Assembly (NCBI RefSeq): GCF_000758625.1
Contig: NZ_CP009283.1
Coordinates: forward strand, 7,024,501-7,088,500
DNA: 64,000 nucleotides
Source of the DNA: Paenibacillus sp. FSL R7-0273
GTDB taxonomy: Bacteria; Bacillota; Bacilli; Paenibacillales; Paenibacillaceae
Reading direction: 5' to 3'
The notes under the pieces were generated by a model. The model had not been told where the DNA came from, searched no databases, and saw nothing but the letters and a program-made list of their open reading frames with translations. The position numbers and the translations under genes are program-made. This document shows positions 8,812-17,882 of the stretch, piece by piece (position 1 is the stretch's first letter; the number at the start of each line of letters is the position of its first letter).

Positions 8812-9792
8812 ATGAAGAAAAAGGGGCATATCGCCCTGATTGGCGTGTATATCCTGCTGGTTATAACCGGAGTAGTCTGGCATGCCGGCGGAGTAAGCGC
8901 AGAGGATACCATCAAGCTCACAGTTAACTCGCATTCAACAAGCACAGCAGTGATGAACAATATGCAGCCTGGAGATGAAAGCTCGTCAGCGTACACGATG
9001 GTTAATGAGGGATCACAGGCCATTGATTATTTTGTAGACTTCAAATTTCTATCCGGAGATGCCGATTTGTACAATATTCTGGAGATGACGCTGCAAAAAG
9101 AGGGAGTAACGCTCTATTCGGGAGTAATGAGCAAGGCTGAGGGCAGAGTGGCAATCGGCTCATTAGCAGGAGAGGCTGAGGAATCCATACAGATGGATGT
9201 CATTTTCCCGATACAGGCGGGCAATGAATTTCAGGGGAAGTCCGTCAGTGTTACTTTTATTTTCACGGCTTCTGCTGTTCCGCAGCCTACTGCCGGACCT
9301 AGTCCGCAGCCTTCGGCATCACCTGCACCTTCCGCCGAAGCCAGTCCTACACCCGGTGCCTCCGCTTCTCCGGTACCGACTGACGGACCTGGCAGCACGC
9401 CTGAAGCTACAGCCACACCTGCTGTCACTGCTTATCCTGGCGGCATTCAGACTCCGGTGCCTTCAGCTTCACCATCGGCCTCCCCATCGGCTACGGCCGG
9501 AACCGTTGAGGTGACTGTAACAGATCCTCCTGTTCCGCTGGGCGGAGAGGATGGAAATAACGGTGAAGCCGTGCCGACTCCGGACACAGGCAACGCGGAT
9601 AACGGCAGTACACCCGCCCCTTCGTCTGACGGGGAAACCGCAATCGATGATGAAGAGCTTCCGCTCTCCGGGCCAAATGGCGGTGATGAACTGCCTGACA
9701 CGGCTGAGCCATGGTATAACCTCATTCTGATCAGCATGGCAGTTGCCATCCTAAGCATTATCCTGCTGCGCAGACTGAACTCAAAGAAATAA
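8812..9792 (+). CDS. Cell-wall-anchored surface protein with LPDTA sorting signal
   Basis: A 326-residue exported protein. The signal peptide (MKKKGHIALIGVYILLVITG..., cleavage probably after VSA near residue 31) precedes a beta-rich domain of about 125 residues with a tail-like DUVW-free sequence typical of TasA/camelysin-style layer proteins only in general composition. A Pro/Ser/Thr/Ala-rich low-complexity stalk follows (about residues 163-290, PQPSASPAPSAEASPTP-type repeats). The C-terminus is a classic sorting signal: LPDTA at 294-298, a hydrophobic helix, then RRLNSKK. The motif fits class D sortases (Bacillus anthracis SrtC uses LPNTA). The sortase gene follows after 20 bases. The ligand or role of the head domain is unknown. 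Confidence 0.85.
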   Translation: MKKKGHIALIGVYILLVITGVVWHAGGVSAEDTIKLTVNSHSTSTAVMNNMQPGDESSSAYTMVNEGSQAIDYFVDFKFLSGDADLYNILEMTLQKEGVTLYSGVMSKAEGRVAIGSLAGEAEESIQMDVIFPIQAGNEFQGKSVSVTFIFTASAVPQPTAGPSPQPSASPAPSAEASPTPGASASPVPTDGPGSTPEATATPAVTAYPGGIQTPVPSASPSASPSATAGTVEVTVTDPPVPLGGEDGNNGEAVPTPDTGNADNGSTPAPSSDGETAIDDEELPLSGPNGGDELPDTAEPWYNLILISMAVAILSIILLRRLNSKK

Positions 9793-9812
9793 CAAAGGCT
9801 GGAGGAGAGAGT

Positions 9813-10478
9813 ATGAAGCAGCGCCCGGGGATTGTCATTGCCGCCGTCCGCCTGATCTTCGTGCTCTCTTTGTGTGTGCTGCTGTATTCGGTACTGCAGA
9901 TCGTCAAAGCTCCTGCGGAAGCAAGCCAAGCGCTCGAGGATTGGGATAAAAAGAGGGAGGAAGCCCAAGCTCCTGCTATTCAAGCGGAGGATGAGACCCC
10001 CTTGCCTCCGGGGATGGTGACATTGCCGGTGCAAACAAAGAGTACCCCGGCAAAATATGCTGATGGTGAGCTTATCGGGGAGATTTATTTTCCTGCACTG
10101 GACCGGCGGGTTGCTATTCTTGAGGGCACAGAGCGGGCGCAGCTAAAAAAAGGCGCCGGGCATTATGCAGGAAGCGCAGCGATCGGTGCAGACGGCAACA
10201 GCGTACTTGCCGGGCACCGGGATACCGTGTTCCGCGGAATCGGCAGGCTCAAGGAGCATGACTTAATTGAGGTAGAGACGGTGAAGGGAACCTTCGTTTA
10301 CGAGGTAACCGGCAGCATTATCGTAGACGGGGAGGAACGGGGAGCGATCAAGCCGAGCAGTACACCTGTGCTTACACTGATCACCTGTTATCCGTTCGGC
10401 TATGCCGGTCCGGCACCGGAACGCTATCTGCTGTCGGCCTCTCTAATCGGAAGCGGCTCACCGGGCGGGCAGGATTGA
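9813..10478 (+). CDS. Class D sortase
   Basis: A 221-residue transpeptidase that cleaves the LPxT(A) motif and attaches proteins to peptidoglycan. An N-terminal membrane anchor spans residues 8-30. The catalytic residues are visible: His135 in LAGHRDTVF, Cys192 in TLITCYPF and Arg204 in APERYLLSA. The CYPFG(Y)xGxAPxR signature is that of class D. The start follows GGCTGGAGGAGAG. It is cotranscribed with the only LPDTA protein in the window, its presumed dedicated substrate. Confidence 0.93.
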   Translation: MKQRPGIVIAAVRLIFVLSLCVLLYSVLQIVKAPAEASQALEDWDKKREEAQAPAIQAEDETPLPPGMVTLPVQTKSTPAKYADGELIGEIYFPALDRRVAILEGTERAQLKKGAGHYAGSAAIGADGNSVLAGHRDTVFRGIGRLKEHDLIEVETVKGTFVYEVTGSIIVDGEERGAIKPSSTPVLTLITCYPFGYAGPAPERYLLSASLIGSGSPGGQD

Positions 10479-10565
10479 GCAGGAGAAATGTCCGTTCAGG
10501 CTATTCCCCTCCAAAAGGTGAGTCCCCGCCCTGAACATGATAATATAGTACTGCGAGTATTGCGG

Positions 10566-10609
10566 CAGGCTGAAGCGGCTGTACCGGCAAACTCCGGACA
10601 GCCTGTTTG
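10566..10609 (+). terminator. Possible terminator after the sortase gene
   Basis: CAGGCTG (10566-10572) pairs with CAGCCTG (10599-10605), followed by TTTGT. The loop is long but contains its own short CCGG/CCGG pairing. The T-run is weak. Confidence 0.35.
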
Positions 10610-10685
10610 TGCGGCAAATGACAGGCTTATGTATGGGGCACCCTGTACTTAATATGTTTTTATATGAAGAGGAGCTGACTTACCT

Positions 10686-11918
10686 GTGAAAGATGAACTG
10701 ATTAAACGGTTTGTGTCGTATGCGCAGATGGATACCCAATCCAATGAGGATAGCGATACCTGCCCTTCCACCCCGGGGCAAATGGAGCTGGCCCGCAAGC
10801 TGGTGGACGAGCTGCAGGAGCTGGGATTAACGGAAGTTACCGTGGACGAGCATGCCTATGTAATGGCTACCCTGCCTGCGAACACTGACAAGGAAGTGCC
10901 GGTAATCGGATTCCTGGCCCATCTGGATACGGCTACGGATTTTACCGGAGCTAACGTGAAGCCCCAAATCGTCGAAAATTATGACGGCGGCGATATTGTG
11001 CTGAATAAGGAGCTGAATATCGTTCTGGGGACGGACAGCTTCCCGGAGCTGCCTGAATACAAGGGGCATACGTTGATTACAACTGACGGCACCACGCTGC
11101 TGGGCGCAGACAACAAGGCCGGTATAGCCGAAATCATGACCGCCATGGCCTACCTGATTGCCCACCCCGAAATCAAGCACGGCAAAATCCGCGTAGCCTT
11201 CACTCCCGATGAGGAGATTGGACGCGGACCGCACAAGTTTAATGTTGCCGCTTTTGGCGCCTCCTACGCTTATACTGTAGACGGCGGACCGCTCGGCGAG
11301 CTGGAATATGAAAGCTTCAACGCCGCCGCCGCCAAAATCACCTTCAAAGGCGTCAACGTCCATCCCGGAACCGCAAAGGGAAAAATGGTCCACTCCTCCA
11401 AAATCGCGATGGCCTTCCATCTCAGACTGCCAGCCGGCGAAGCACCCGAATTCACAGACGGCTATGAGGGCTTCTATCACCTGATCTCCATGCAGGGAAC
11501 GGCGGAGCAGAGCAAGCTGGCCTACATCATCCGTGACTTTGACCGTGCAAGCTTTGAGAACCGTAAAGCGAATATTTCCGCCATTGTCGACGAGTTCAAA
11601 TCCACCTACGGCGATGAAAATGTGCTGCTGGAAATGAACGACCAGTACTACAATATGCGCGAAAAAATCGAGCCTGTCCGCCATATCGTCGATATCGCCC
11701 ACGAAGCGATGGAGAACCTCGGCATCACACCGGTAATCCGCCCGATCCGCGGCGGTACCGACGGCTCGCAGCTGTCCTATATGGGACTGCCTACGCCGAA
11801 TATTTTTACAGGCGGGGAGAACTTCCACGGCAAATTCGAGTATGCTTCAGTCGATGTCATGCTCAAGGCTGTAAATGTAATCGTAGAAATCTCCAGGCTG
11901 TTTGAGGAAAAAGCCTAA
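10686..11918 (+). CDS. pepT: Peptidase T (tripeptide aminopeptidase)
   Basis: A 410-residue M20-family zinc aminopeptidase that removes the N-terminal residue from tripeptides in the cytoplasm. Two-metal-site motifs are in place: [13 protein letters not shown] (zinc His plus catalytic Asp), [14 protein letters not shown] (bridging Asp), TPDEEIGRG (catalytic Glu pair) and the C-terminal [25 protein letters not shown]. Length matches B. subtilis and E. coli PepT. The start is GTG at 10686 with GAGGAG upstream. It is probably monocistronic. Confidence 0.96.
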   Translation: MKDELIKRFVSYAQMDTQSNEDSDTCPSTPGQMELARKLVDELQELGLTEVTVDEHAYVMATLPANTDKEVPVIGFLAHLDTATDFTGANVKPQIVENYDGGDIVLNKELNIVLGTDSFPELPEYKGHTLITTDGTTLLGADNKAGIAEIMTAMAYLIAHPEIKHGKIRVAFTPDEEIGRGPHKFNVAAFGASYAYTVDGGPLGELEYESFNAAAAKITFKGVNVHPGTAKGKMVHSSKIAMAFHLRLPAGEAPEFTDGYEGFYHLISMQGTAEQSKLAYIIRDFDRASFENRKANISAIVDEFKSTYGDENVLLEMNDQYYNMREKIEPVRHIVDIAHEAMENLGITPVIRPIRGGTDGSQLSYMGLPTPNIFTGGENFHGKFEYASVDVMLKAVNVIVEISRLFEEKA

Positions 11919-12305
11919 CCGCGGCTGGGATCGGCAGATTGCTGTGATGCCGCCTGCTGATGCGGGAATGTTGCCGTAATTGCATTAGTAGTTAGTTTCA
12001 GTCCAAGCGGGTGGAGGCTGTTTGGGCGGTTACAGCGGCTACAGCGGTTACGACGGCTTCGGCGGTTACGACGGTACGGCGATTACGACTGCTTCGGCGG
12101 TTGAGTGGACCAGAGTACTTGGGCTGTTGCTGCGAGCTGCACAAATTACAGCAGCTAGGGCAGGCAGGCCAAATCCCGGTTAGTTAAAGTAATCTGACAG
12201 TTGCTGTAGCAGATACGCATGCGCGGTAACTGTGACAGGTATGGTAGCCGTGGTAGTCAGCAGTTTTGCAGGAATTCCAGATGTATAGCGCCTGTTAGCG
12301 ATATA
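11919..12305. other. Non-coding region with GGCGGTTACGACGG-type imperfect repeats
   Basis: No credible gene. Between about 12019 and 12105 the plus strand repeats short units such as GGCGGTTACAGCGG, CGGTTACGACGGCTTCGG and GGCGGTTACGACGG. They could be the remnant of a Gly/Tyr-rich coding repeat, but the frame has no start or context. The region ends at a strong terminator with no recognised gene just upstream, so a small RNA or a long pepT 3' tail is possible. Confidence 0.35.
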
Positions 12306-12353
12306 AAACAGCCCCCGGCAAAAGCGGACGCTTTCAGCCGGGGGCTGTTTTTA
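12306..12353. terminator. Strong bidirectional-looking terminator
   Basis: AAACAGCCCCCGGC (12306-12319) pairs perfectly with GCCGGGGGCTGTTT (12337-12350), followed by TTTTTA. The internal AAAGC/GCTTT arms extend the stem. It is the strongest hairpin between pepT and the old yellow enzyme gene, yet no gene ends close to it. Confidence 0.8.
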
Positions 12354-12504
12354 TGCTTATTTACTTTCTGGAGGAGGGCTCCATCTCTTTCCGCCTGTTC
12401 TCGCTTAGACTAAGTCTGGCGGAAACTAGGAACCAGGGGAGAGTTATGCCGGGTCACCTGCACTGAGACTAGAGTAGCGTGCCATCCAGCGCCGGCGCCA
12501 GCTC

Positions 12505-12914
12505 CATTAAAGGGATTTTCCCCTTTCATTCAACACTTCCAGGCCGCCAATAGCGACATTAAAGGGATTTTTCCCTTTAATTCAACAGTTCCAGGCCGCC
12601 AATAGCGACATTAAAGGGATTTTTCCCTTTAATTCAACACTCCCGGGCCGCCAACAGCTCCATTAAAGGGATTTTTCCCTTTATTTCAACAGTTCCAGGC
12701 CGCCAACAACGACATTAAAGGGATTTTTCCCTTTAATTCAACACTCCCGGGCCGCCAACAGCTCCATTAAAGGGATTTTTCCCTTTAATTCAACAGTTCC
12801 GGGCCGCCAATAGCACCATTGAAGGGATTTTTCCCTTTAATTCAACACTCCCGGGCCGCCAACAGCGACATTAAAGGGATTTTTCCCTTTAACGGTGCAC
12901 TTCCAGGCCGCCAT
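12505..12914. repeat. Tandem array of eight 52-bp units, each with a 9-bp hairpin
   Basis: Units begin at 12505, 12557, 12609, 12661, 12713, 12765, 12817 and 12869, an exact 52-base period. Each carries arms TTAAAGGGA and TCCCTTTAA around a TTTT loop (the first unit deviates), then TTCAACA and a GGCCGCCAA-containing spacer. From unit 2 the spacer alternates between an ACAGTTCC type and an ACACTCCC type, so there is a 104-base higher-order period. No unit carries unique spacer DNA, so it is not a CRISPR array, and no frame through it is convincing. Confidence 0.92.
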
Positions 12915-12965
12915 CGTTGTCATAACACCCAAGCGGCCACGCTGCACGCACGCCTCTTGAGCGCT

Positions 12966-14102
12966 CTATCCCTTAAGCGGCAGCCAGCCCGTCGGACGGG
13001 AGATGGCCCCCCACAGCGGGTCAGGGATAACCAGCTCGGCCTGGGCTGTCGTATCCAGCTCGGTCGCAATGTCGGCGGCGCGGCCTTCGGCCAGCTTCTG
13101 CACATAGTCCGGGTCAATCAGCAGCGGGCGGCCGAGTGCCACCAGTTCAATGCCGGTGTCCAGGCTCTTCAGTGCATCCTCCGGCTTGTACAGCGAGCCG
13201 ACACCGATGACCGGCACGGCACCGCCCACGCGGTCGACAATCTGCTCGATTCTCGGCCGCTCATCTTCTGTACCACGGCGCGGCAGCGACCACAGCTCCA
13301 TCAGCGAGGCATGCAGGTAGTCGAGTCCCTCTTCTTTAAGCGCATCAATCAGCGCGAAGGTCTCAGCCATTGTAATTCCCGGTGTTTCCGGCTCTTCCGG
13401 AGAGAAACGGTAGCCGACAATGAACGGGGTGGATGCATATTCGTCCACCACACGCTTCACTTCACGCAGAACGGCGAGCGGGAAGCTCAGGCGCTTCTCC
13501 AGGCTTCCGCCCCAGCGGTCCTCGCGGCGGTTAGTATGCGGCGAGAAGAACTGCTGCAGCAGATAGCCGTTAGCGCCATGAATTTCAACGCCGTCGAAGC
13601 CGGCCTCAATGGCCCGGCGGGTCGCTGCACCGAAATCGGCGATAATCACTTGAATCTCCTCATCAGTCAGCGTGCGCGGCACAGGTCCGTGCCCGCCGCC
13701 CGGCAGCTCTGACGGAACATCGCTGGCGCTGACGGTCTGGCCGTCAGGCAGCAGCTCCGGCGGACACTGGCGTCCCCCGTGAAAAATCTGCAGCACGGCC
13801 TTGGCGCCCTCGCCCTTAATCGCCGCAGCCAGCTGGCGCAGGCTCGGGATCAGCTCGTCGCGGTCAGCGCCGAACTCCCCGGGGAAGCCCTTGCCGCCCC
13901 GGCTTACATAGACACATGCTGTAACAACCATACCGGCGCCTTTGGAGCGGCGGATATAATATTCAAGCTCAGGTCCGGAGACCGTGCCATCCTCATTGGA
14001 AGAGAAATTCGTCATAGGTGCCATAACCACGCGGTTACGCAGGGTAATTCCATTACTAAATGCATACGAGTCCAATAACGGACGATAATCAGTTTGCGGC
14101 AT
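12966..14102 (-). CDS. Old yellow enzyme family NADH:flavin oxidoreductase
   Basis: A 378-residue FMN-dependent ene-reductase-type enzyme with a TIM barrel. Visible marks: NGITLRNRVVMAPMTNFSS near the N-terminus, VLQIFHGGRQ, the substrate-binding pair in GFDGVEIHGANGYLLQQFFSP, NRREDRWGGSLEKR, and the C-terminal phosphate loop VALGRPLLIDPDYVQKL. It resembles B. subtilis YqiG. An in-frame ATG at 14120 overlaps the GGAGGG of the ribosome site, so the ATG at 14102, nine bases downstream of GGAGGGA, is the better start. An HxlR-type regulator lies 78 bases upstream on the same strand, which suggests electrophile-responsive control (inference). Confidence 0.92.
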   Translation of the reverse strand: MPQTDYRPLLDSYAFSNGITLRNRVVMAPMTNFSSNEDGTVSGPELEYYIRRSKGAGMVVTACVYVSRGGKGFPGEFGADRDELIPSLRQLAAAIKGEGAKAVLQIFHGGRQCPPELLPDGQTVSASDVPSELPGGGHGPVPRTLTDEEIQVIIADFGAATRRAIEAGFDGVEIHGANGYLLQQFFSPHTNRREDRWGGSLEKRLSFPLAVLREVKRVVDEYASTPFIVGYRFSPEEPETPGITMAETFALIDALKEEGLDYLHASLMELWSLPRRGTEDERPRIEQIVDRVGGAVPVIGVGSLYKPEDALKSLDTGIELVALGRPLLIDPDYVQKLAEGRAADIATELDTTAQAELVIPDPLWGAISRPTGWLPLKG

Positions 14103-14180
14103 CTCGAACAATCCCTCCATTATTTATATCTATATCCTGTACACTAACGCGACAGCTTGCCCGTTCACCGGATAACAGCG

Positions 14181-14555
14181 CTATTCTCCAGCCTGGCTGT
14201 TATTCTTCCAGACCACATTGTTCCCGTAATCCTTACCCCAGTCGTACATCATCCGAAGCACCGGCAGCAGGCTTTGCCCGTAATCCGTCAAAGAGTATTC
14301 TACTCTCGGCGGGACCTCGGCATACACCTTTCTCAGCACAAGCTGATCCTCCTCCAGCTCACGGAGCTGGTTGGTCAGCATTTTTTGCGTAATATGGGGG
14401 ATGAGCTTCTTCAGCTCACTGAAGCGCTTGGTGCCCTCAAGGCCCAGATGCCACAGGATAATCAGCTTCCATTTGCCCCCGATAACGGCAAGCGTAAGCT
14501 CCTTCTCGCAGTTAATTTCCTGCAGATTAATACGGTCTTTAATTTCCGTTGCCAA
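14181..14555 (-). CDS. HxlR-family winged-helix transcriptional regulator
   Basis: About 124 residues, the normal length for the family. Signature stretch: [47 protein letters not shown] (recognition helix) and [19 protein letters not shown]. HxlR/MarR-like proteins sense aldehydes, quinones or thiol stress. The frame is open much further upstream, but AAGGAAAGGGGG precedes a TTG at 14555, which gives a normal N-terminus; the start is therefore uncertain. One cysteine (NCEKELTL) sits just before the winged helix, as in quinone-sensing YodB/QsrR-type members. It probably controls the adjacent old yellow enzyme gene. Confidence 0.9.
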   Translation of the reverse strand: MATEIKDRINLQEINCEKELTLAVIGGKWKLIILWHLGLEGTKRFSELKKLIPHITQKMLTNQLRELEEDQLVLRKVYAEVPPRVEYSLTDYGQSLLPVLRMMYDWGKDYGNNVVWKNNSQAGE

Positions 14556-14697
14556 GGCAGGCGGCCCCCTTTCCTTCTTACCTATCATACTACAAAACAC
14601 CCGGCCCCCGCACATCACCGCCATCCATACGGATATCCGCACAGACATCCGGCCCGCCGCTGCCAGACACCAATCGCCATACACACTCACCAAACAC

Positions 14698-14726
14698 AAA
14701 GACCGCAGGCTCAAGGCCTGCGGTCT
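14698..14726 (-). terminator. Terminator of the YesMN/ABC transporter operon
   Basis: GACCGCAGGC (14701-14710) pairs with GCCTGCGGTC (14716-14725). On the minus strand it is followed by TTTGTGTTTG. It lies 13 bases after the binding-protein stop. Confidence 0.8.
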
Positions 14727-14738
14727 AATAAACTGATT

Positions 14739-16130
14739 TTACTCGATAACCAGGCTTCCCTGCAGATTAGCTGCATTAAAGTCCGGCTGTGCTTCAACTG
14801 TAGTGTCTCCTGCAGCGACTGCTTTTTCCAGCGCCGCGTTGTAGCGGGTGTTCAGATCCTGAATTTCCTTATCCAGGTCTCCGCCGGTAAAGATGTATCT
14901 GTTGAACACGTCCATCTTCTTGGTTCCTTCCAGACGTCCTTCAGTAGCACCGAATGGAGTGGCCGGATAGATTCCGTCAAACTTGGTTGGCAGGAAGTAC
15001 TCGATGCCCGGGATATCCGGAGCTTTGGCAGCAGCAGCGACAGAAGGGATAACAGATACGCCGTATCCGCCTTCCTGGTAAGCAGTCTGCACATCATCAC
15101 TGTACATCCATTCAATGAACTTCCAGGCTGCTTCCTTGTTGGCCGAATCCTTGCTCATTGCCAGGTAGCTGCCGGAAATAACCTGGCTTGCGCCGTTCTG
15201 CTGGCCGTCAATAGTCGGCGGCAGTGCTGCAGCCCAGCGGATTTCGGTCGGGAATTGGGTTTTGTATACGCTTGGTTCTACAGAGTGGTTAAAGTACATA
15301 CCGATTTTACCCTGGGCGAATTGTGCGCGCAGCGGGTCAATATCAAGCGATTCCGAGCCCGGCATCATGCTGCCGTCCTCAACGATCTGGCGCAGTGCCT
15401 CAAGGGTTTCCTTGTACATGCCGAAGTCGAATTGTCCGGTCTGGAAGTTGAAGCCCTCCTGCCCTTCTGCCTTGCTTAGAGTCGTAATCGGATGAGCGAT
15501 ACGCTCAAAGCCGCTGCCGCTCTTGAAGTTACCGGCAAGTCCATATGCGCCGCTCGCTTTACCAACCTCGGTAATCTTCTTGGCATCTTCAACCATCTCA
15601 GCCAGTGTAGTCGGAGGCTCGGTAATGCCGGCCTGCTCGAACAGATCAACGTTGTAGATCAGGCGCCAGAACTGGCCGATATTCGGCAGAGTGTAGATTT
15701 TACCGTCAACGGTGTTCTTTTCATTAATCAGAATGCTCTCGAACCGGCTCTTCATCTCCGGCGTAATGTAATCGTCGAAGGATTCCAGATAGCCCTTCTT
15801 CACCCAAGTCGGCACGTTGCCTGTATCCACGCGCAGGATGTCCGGCGCCTGTTTACTGGAGAAGGCAATATCCACGGACTGTGCATAGTTATCAGCCATC
15901 ACCTTGAACTCGATATCTACATCGGGGTTAAGCCCCTCGTATTCACTGATTTTCTGCTCAATAAAATCGGAATCATGACGGTCGATCGACCAGTAGACCA
16001 GCTTGGTTTGCCCGGCAGCGGCATTACCCTCTTCCGCCTCGGCGTTTGTATTATTGGAAGATGCACAACCGGCCAGTGAACCCGCCAGCAGCAGTGAAGC
16101 ACCAGCCAGCATCCATTGATTTCTTTTCAT
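14739..16130 (-). CDS. Extracellular sugar-binding lipoprotein (ABC transporter, family 1)
   Basis: A 463-residue solute-binding protein. The signal peptide has lipobox LAGC near residues 19-22, followed by a short Asn/Ala/Glu-rich linker. The mature part begins KLVYWSIDRHDSDFIEQKI, a family-1 fold, with KEAAWKFIEWMYSDDVQTAY in the hinge-side helix. It is the last gene of an operon that also encodes two permeases and a YesM/YesN-type two-component pair. The 90-base gap upstream contains GGGAGG next to the start. Substrate unknown; the divergent heparinase-like gene suggests uronic-acid oligosaccharides (inference). Confidence 0.92.
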   Translation of the reverse strand: MKRNQWMLAGASLLLAGSLAGCASSNNTNAEAEEGNAAAGQTKLVYWSIDRHDSDFIEQKISEYEGLNPDVDIEFKVMADNYAQSVDIAFSSKQAPDILRVDTGNVPTWVKKGYLESFDDYITPEMKSRFESILINEKNTVDGKIYTLPNIGQFWRLIYNVDLFEQAGITEPPTTLAEMVEDAKKITEVGKASGAYGLAGNFKSGSGFERIAHPITTLSKAEGQEGFNFQTGQFDFGMYKETLEALRQIVEDGSMMPGSESLDIDPLRAQFAQGKIGMYFNHSVEPSVYKTQFPTEIRWAAALPPTIDGQQNGASQVISGSYLAMSKDSANKEAAWKFIEWMYSDDVQTAYQEGGYGVSVIPSVAAAAKAPDIPGIEYFLPTKFDGIYPATPFGATEGRLEGTKKMDVFNRYIFTGGDLDKEIQDLNTRYNAALEKAVAAGDTTVEAQPDFNAANLQGSLVIE

Positions 16131-16220
16131 CTAAAAAACCTCCCTTTATGTTTGTAATCGCATTCATTTCATATAAAAAGTATAAAATGACTGCCCTGTT
16201 GTGAGTGAAGGGGAAAACAA

Positions 16221-17882
16221 CTATTCAGGGGAGACGAAATCACTGTTTCCTCGCTGTACGGCTGAACTGTACTTCGAACGGAAGTCGGTGGGGGTCATCC
16301 CGGTATATTTTTTAAACAGCTCAGTAAAATAAGGCCGGTCCTCATAACCGAGCGAAACAGCGATATCCTGCACCTGCATGCCTTCAAGCACCAGCTCCTT
16401 GGCCTTCTCCATTCTGCGGCTGATAATATACTGGGCCAGCGTCATGCCCATTTCCTTCTTGAACAGGTTGGAAAAATAGCTTGGGCTGAGATGCACCTCG
16501 CGTGCACAATCAGCAACTGACAGGTTGCGGTGCAGATTGCCGTTGATGTGGGCGATCGCCCGCTCCACCAGCACACGGGCATCGCTCGTCTGGCGGATCT
16601 GCACATAGGCACAGCCCTGGCTGCAAAAATCGCGGATCTGCCTGCGCAGCTCCTCAAAGGAAGCCGCTCCGTTCATCTCGGCCAGCTTCTTCTCCAGCGT
16701 CTTAACCTCAGCGTCCGAGGCCTTGTCGGAAAAGACACGGTGAATAGAATGGGCCAGCTCCAGGCACATGGTTTTGACGATAGCCGGATCAGGGAGGACA
16801 GGAGAGCTGACCCATTCGCTCCAGATCCCGTCCAGCTGCTCCTCCGCCTTGGCCAGATTAGCCGAGCGCAGACAGTAGAGCAGCTCCTTCTCTTTATCAT
16901 AGGAGTATCTGGGAAGGGCGGCATCTGCCTCCGGCGATTCCACATAGCGGTAGACGCTGTTGCCCCCGGTCAAAAAGGTATTCGTCAGCGCAGACATGGC
17001 CTGGGCATAGGATACCGACAGCTGTCCGGCCTCCTCAACGCCGCCGCCCAGTCCAATCGACACCGTCTGGTAGGTATGCCTGCAGACATTCTCGCGGCAT
17101 TTCTCAGCAAGCTGCTCCGCATCAAGCGCAGTCGGCGGATTCATGACAATTACGAACTGATTCACATGCTCGCGGAACACAATGCCCTCCGTGTAGGCGG
17201 CAATCGTCTCCTGCAGAATGTTCTGCACCGCAAAGCGGATCAGCTCCACCTCGGATACAGGCATTGAAGCCGTCCGGTCGGCAAAAAAGTCAATCTCCGC
17301 TACCATCACGCAAAAGCCGCTGCGCTTCATCTGAATCGCATAGAAATCCCACTGCTGGCTCAGATGCTGCTGCCGGCTGCCGTAACGGATCAGGAGCCGC
17401 ATGTATTCCTGGCGCAGATAAGGCATGCTCTCCCGCAGCTTCTGCTCCATCCCCCGCATTTGCTCGGCCTGCGAGCGTTCCCGCTCCAGCACCTCCTTGG
17501 CCTTCAGGACGGATTCGAGCACCTGCGGCCGGGTAAACGGCTTGACGATCAGGTCGAACGCCCCGAGCTTTACCGCCTCCTGGGCATATGAGAAATCGGA
17601 ATAGCCCGTCAGGAAAATCAGCTTAATCTCCGGCTGCTCAGCCAGAATCGTCCGCATCATCGCCAGCCCGTCGGTGAAGGGCATACGGATATCGGTCAGG
17701 ACAATATCAGGCCGGTGCTTGCGGATCTCCACCAGGCCCTCCTCACCGTTGGCCGCTGTGGCGGCCACTGTAATACCGTGCTCCTCCCACGGAATCCGCT
17801 GCGACAGGCCCCGGACAACAGCCGGAATATCATCAACTATGCATAACTTAACAGGTTCAGCGTGCTTCAGGATAAACTCCAC
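16221..17882 (-). CDS. YesN-type response regulator with AraC DNA-binding domain
   Basis: A 553-residue regulator. The receiver domain (about residues 11-130) has phosphoacceptor Asp in VLTDIRMPF and Lys in IVKPFTRP. A middle region of about 300 residues is typical of large YesN proteins. The C-terminal AraC/XylS pair of helix-turn-helix motifs begins near residue 430 (HRNLSVADCAREVHLSPSYFSNLFKKEMG; VQDIAVSLGYEDRPYFTELFKKYTGMTPTDFR). It should activate the ABC operon in response to the adjacent kinase. The frame starts at a GTG that overlaps the kinase gene by 26 bases; the ribosome site is poor there, and a CTG 12 bases in, after GGAG, is an alternative. Confidence 0.93.
   Translation of the reverse strand: MEFILKHAEPVKLCIVDDIPAVVRGLSQRIPWEEHGITVAATAANGEEGLVEIRKHRPDIVLTDIRMPFTDGLAMMRTILAEQPEIKLIFLTGYSDFSYAQEAVKLGAFDLIVKPFTRPQVLESVLKAKEVLERERSQAEQMRGMEQKLRESMPYLRQEYMRLLIRYGSRQQHLSQQWDFYAIQMKRSGFCVMVAEIDFFADRTASMPVSEVELIRFAVQNILQETIAAYTEGIVFREHVNQFVIVMNPPTALDAEQLAEKCRENVCRHTYQTVSIGLGGGVEEAGQLSVSYAQAMSALTNTFLTGGNSVYRYVESPEADAALPRYSYDKEKELLYCLRSANLAKAEEQLDGIWSEWVSSPVLPDPAIVKTMCLELAHSIHRVFSDKASDAEVKTLEKKLAEMNGAASFEELRRQIRDFCSQGCAYVQIRQTSDARVLVERAIAHINGNLHRNLSVADCAREVHLSPSYFSNLFKKEMGMTLAQYIISRRMEKAKELVLEGMQVQDIAVSLGYEDRPYFTELFKKYTGMTPTDFRSKYSSAVQRGNSDFVSPE

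Noticed and set aside
10827..11828. 333-codon minus-strand frame
   Set aside because: Mirror image of pepT, which has all M20 metal-site motifs.
12505..12914. CRISPR array
   Set aside because: The repeat period is exact, but the parts between hairpins are themselves repeated rather than unique, and no cas genes are present.
12819..13712. 297-codon plus-strand frame crossing the repeat array
   Set aside because: Antisense to the old yellow enzyme gene and starts inside the tandem repeat.
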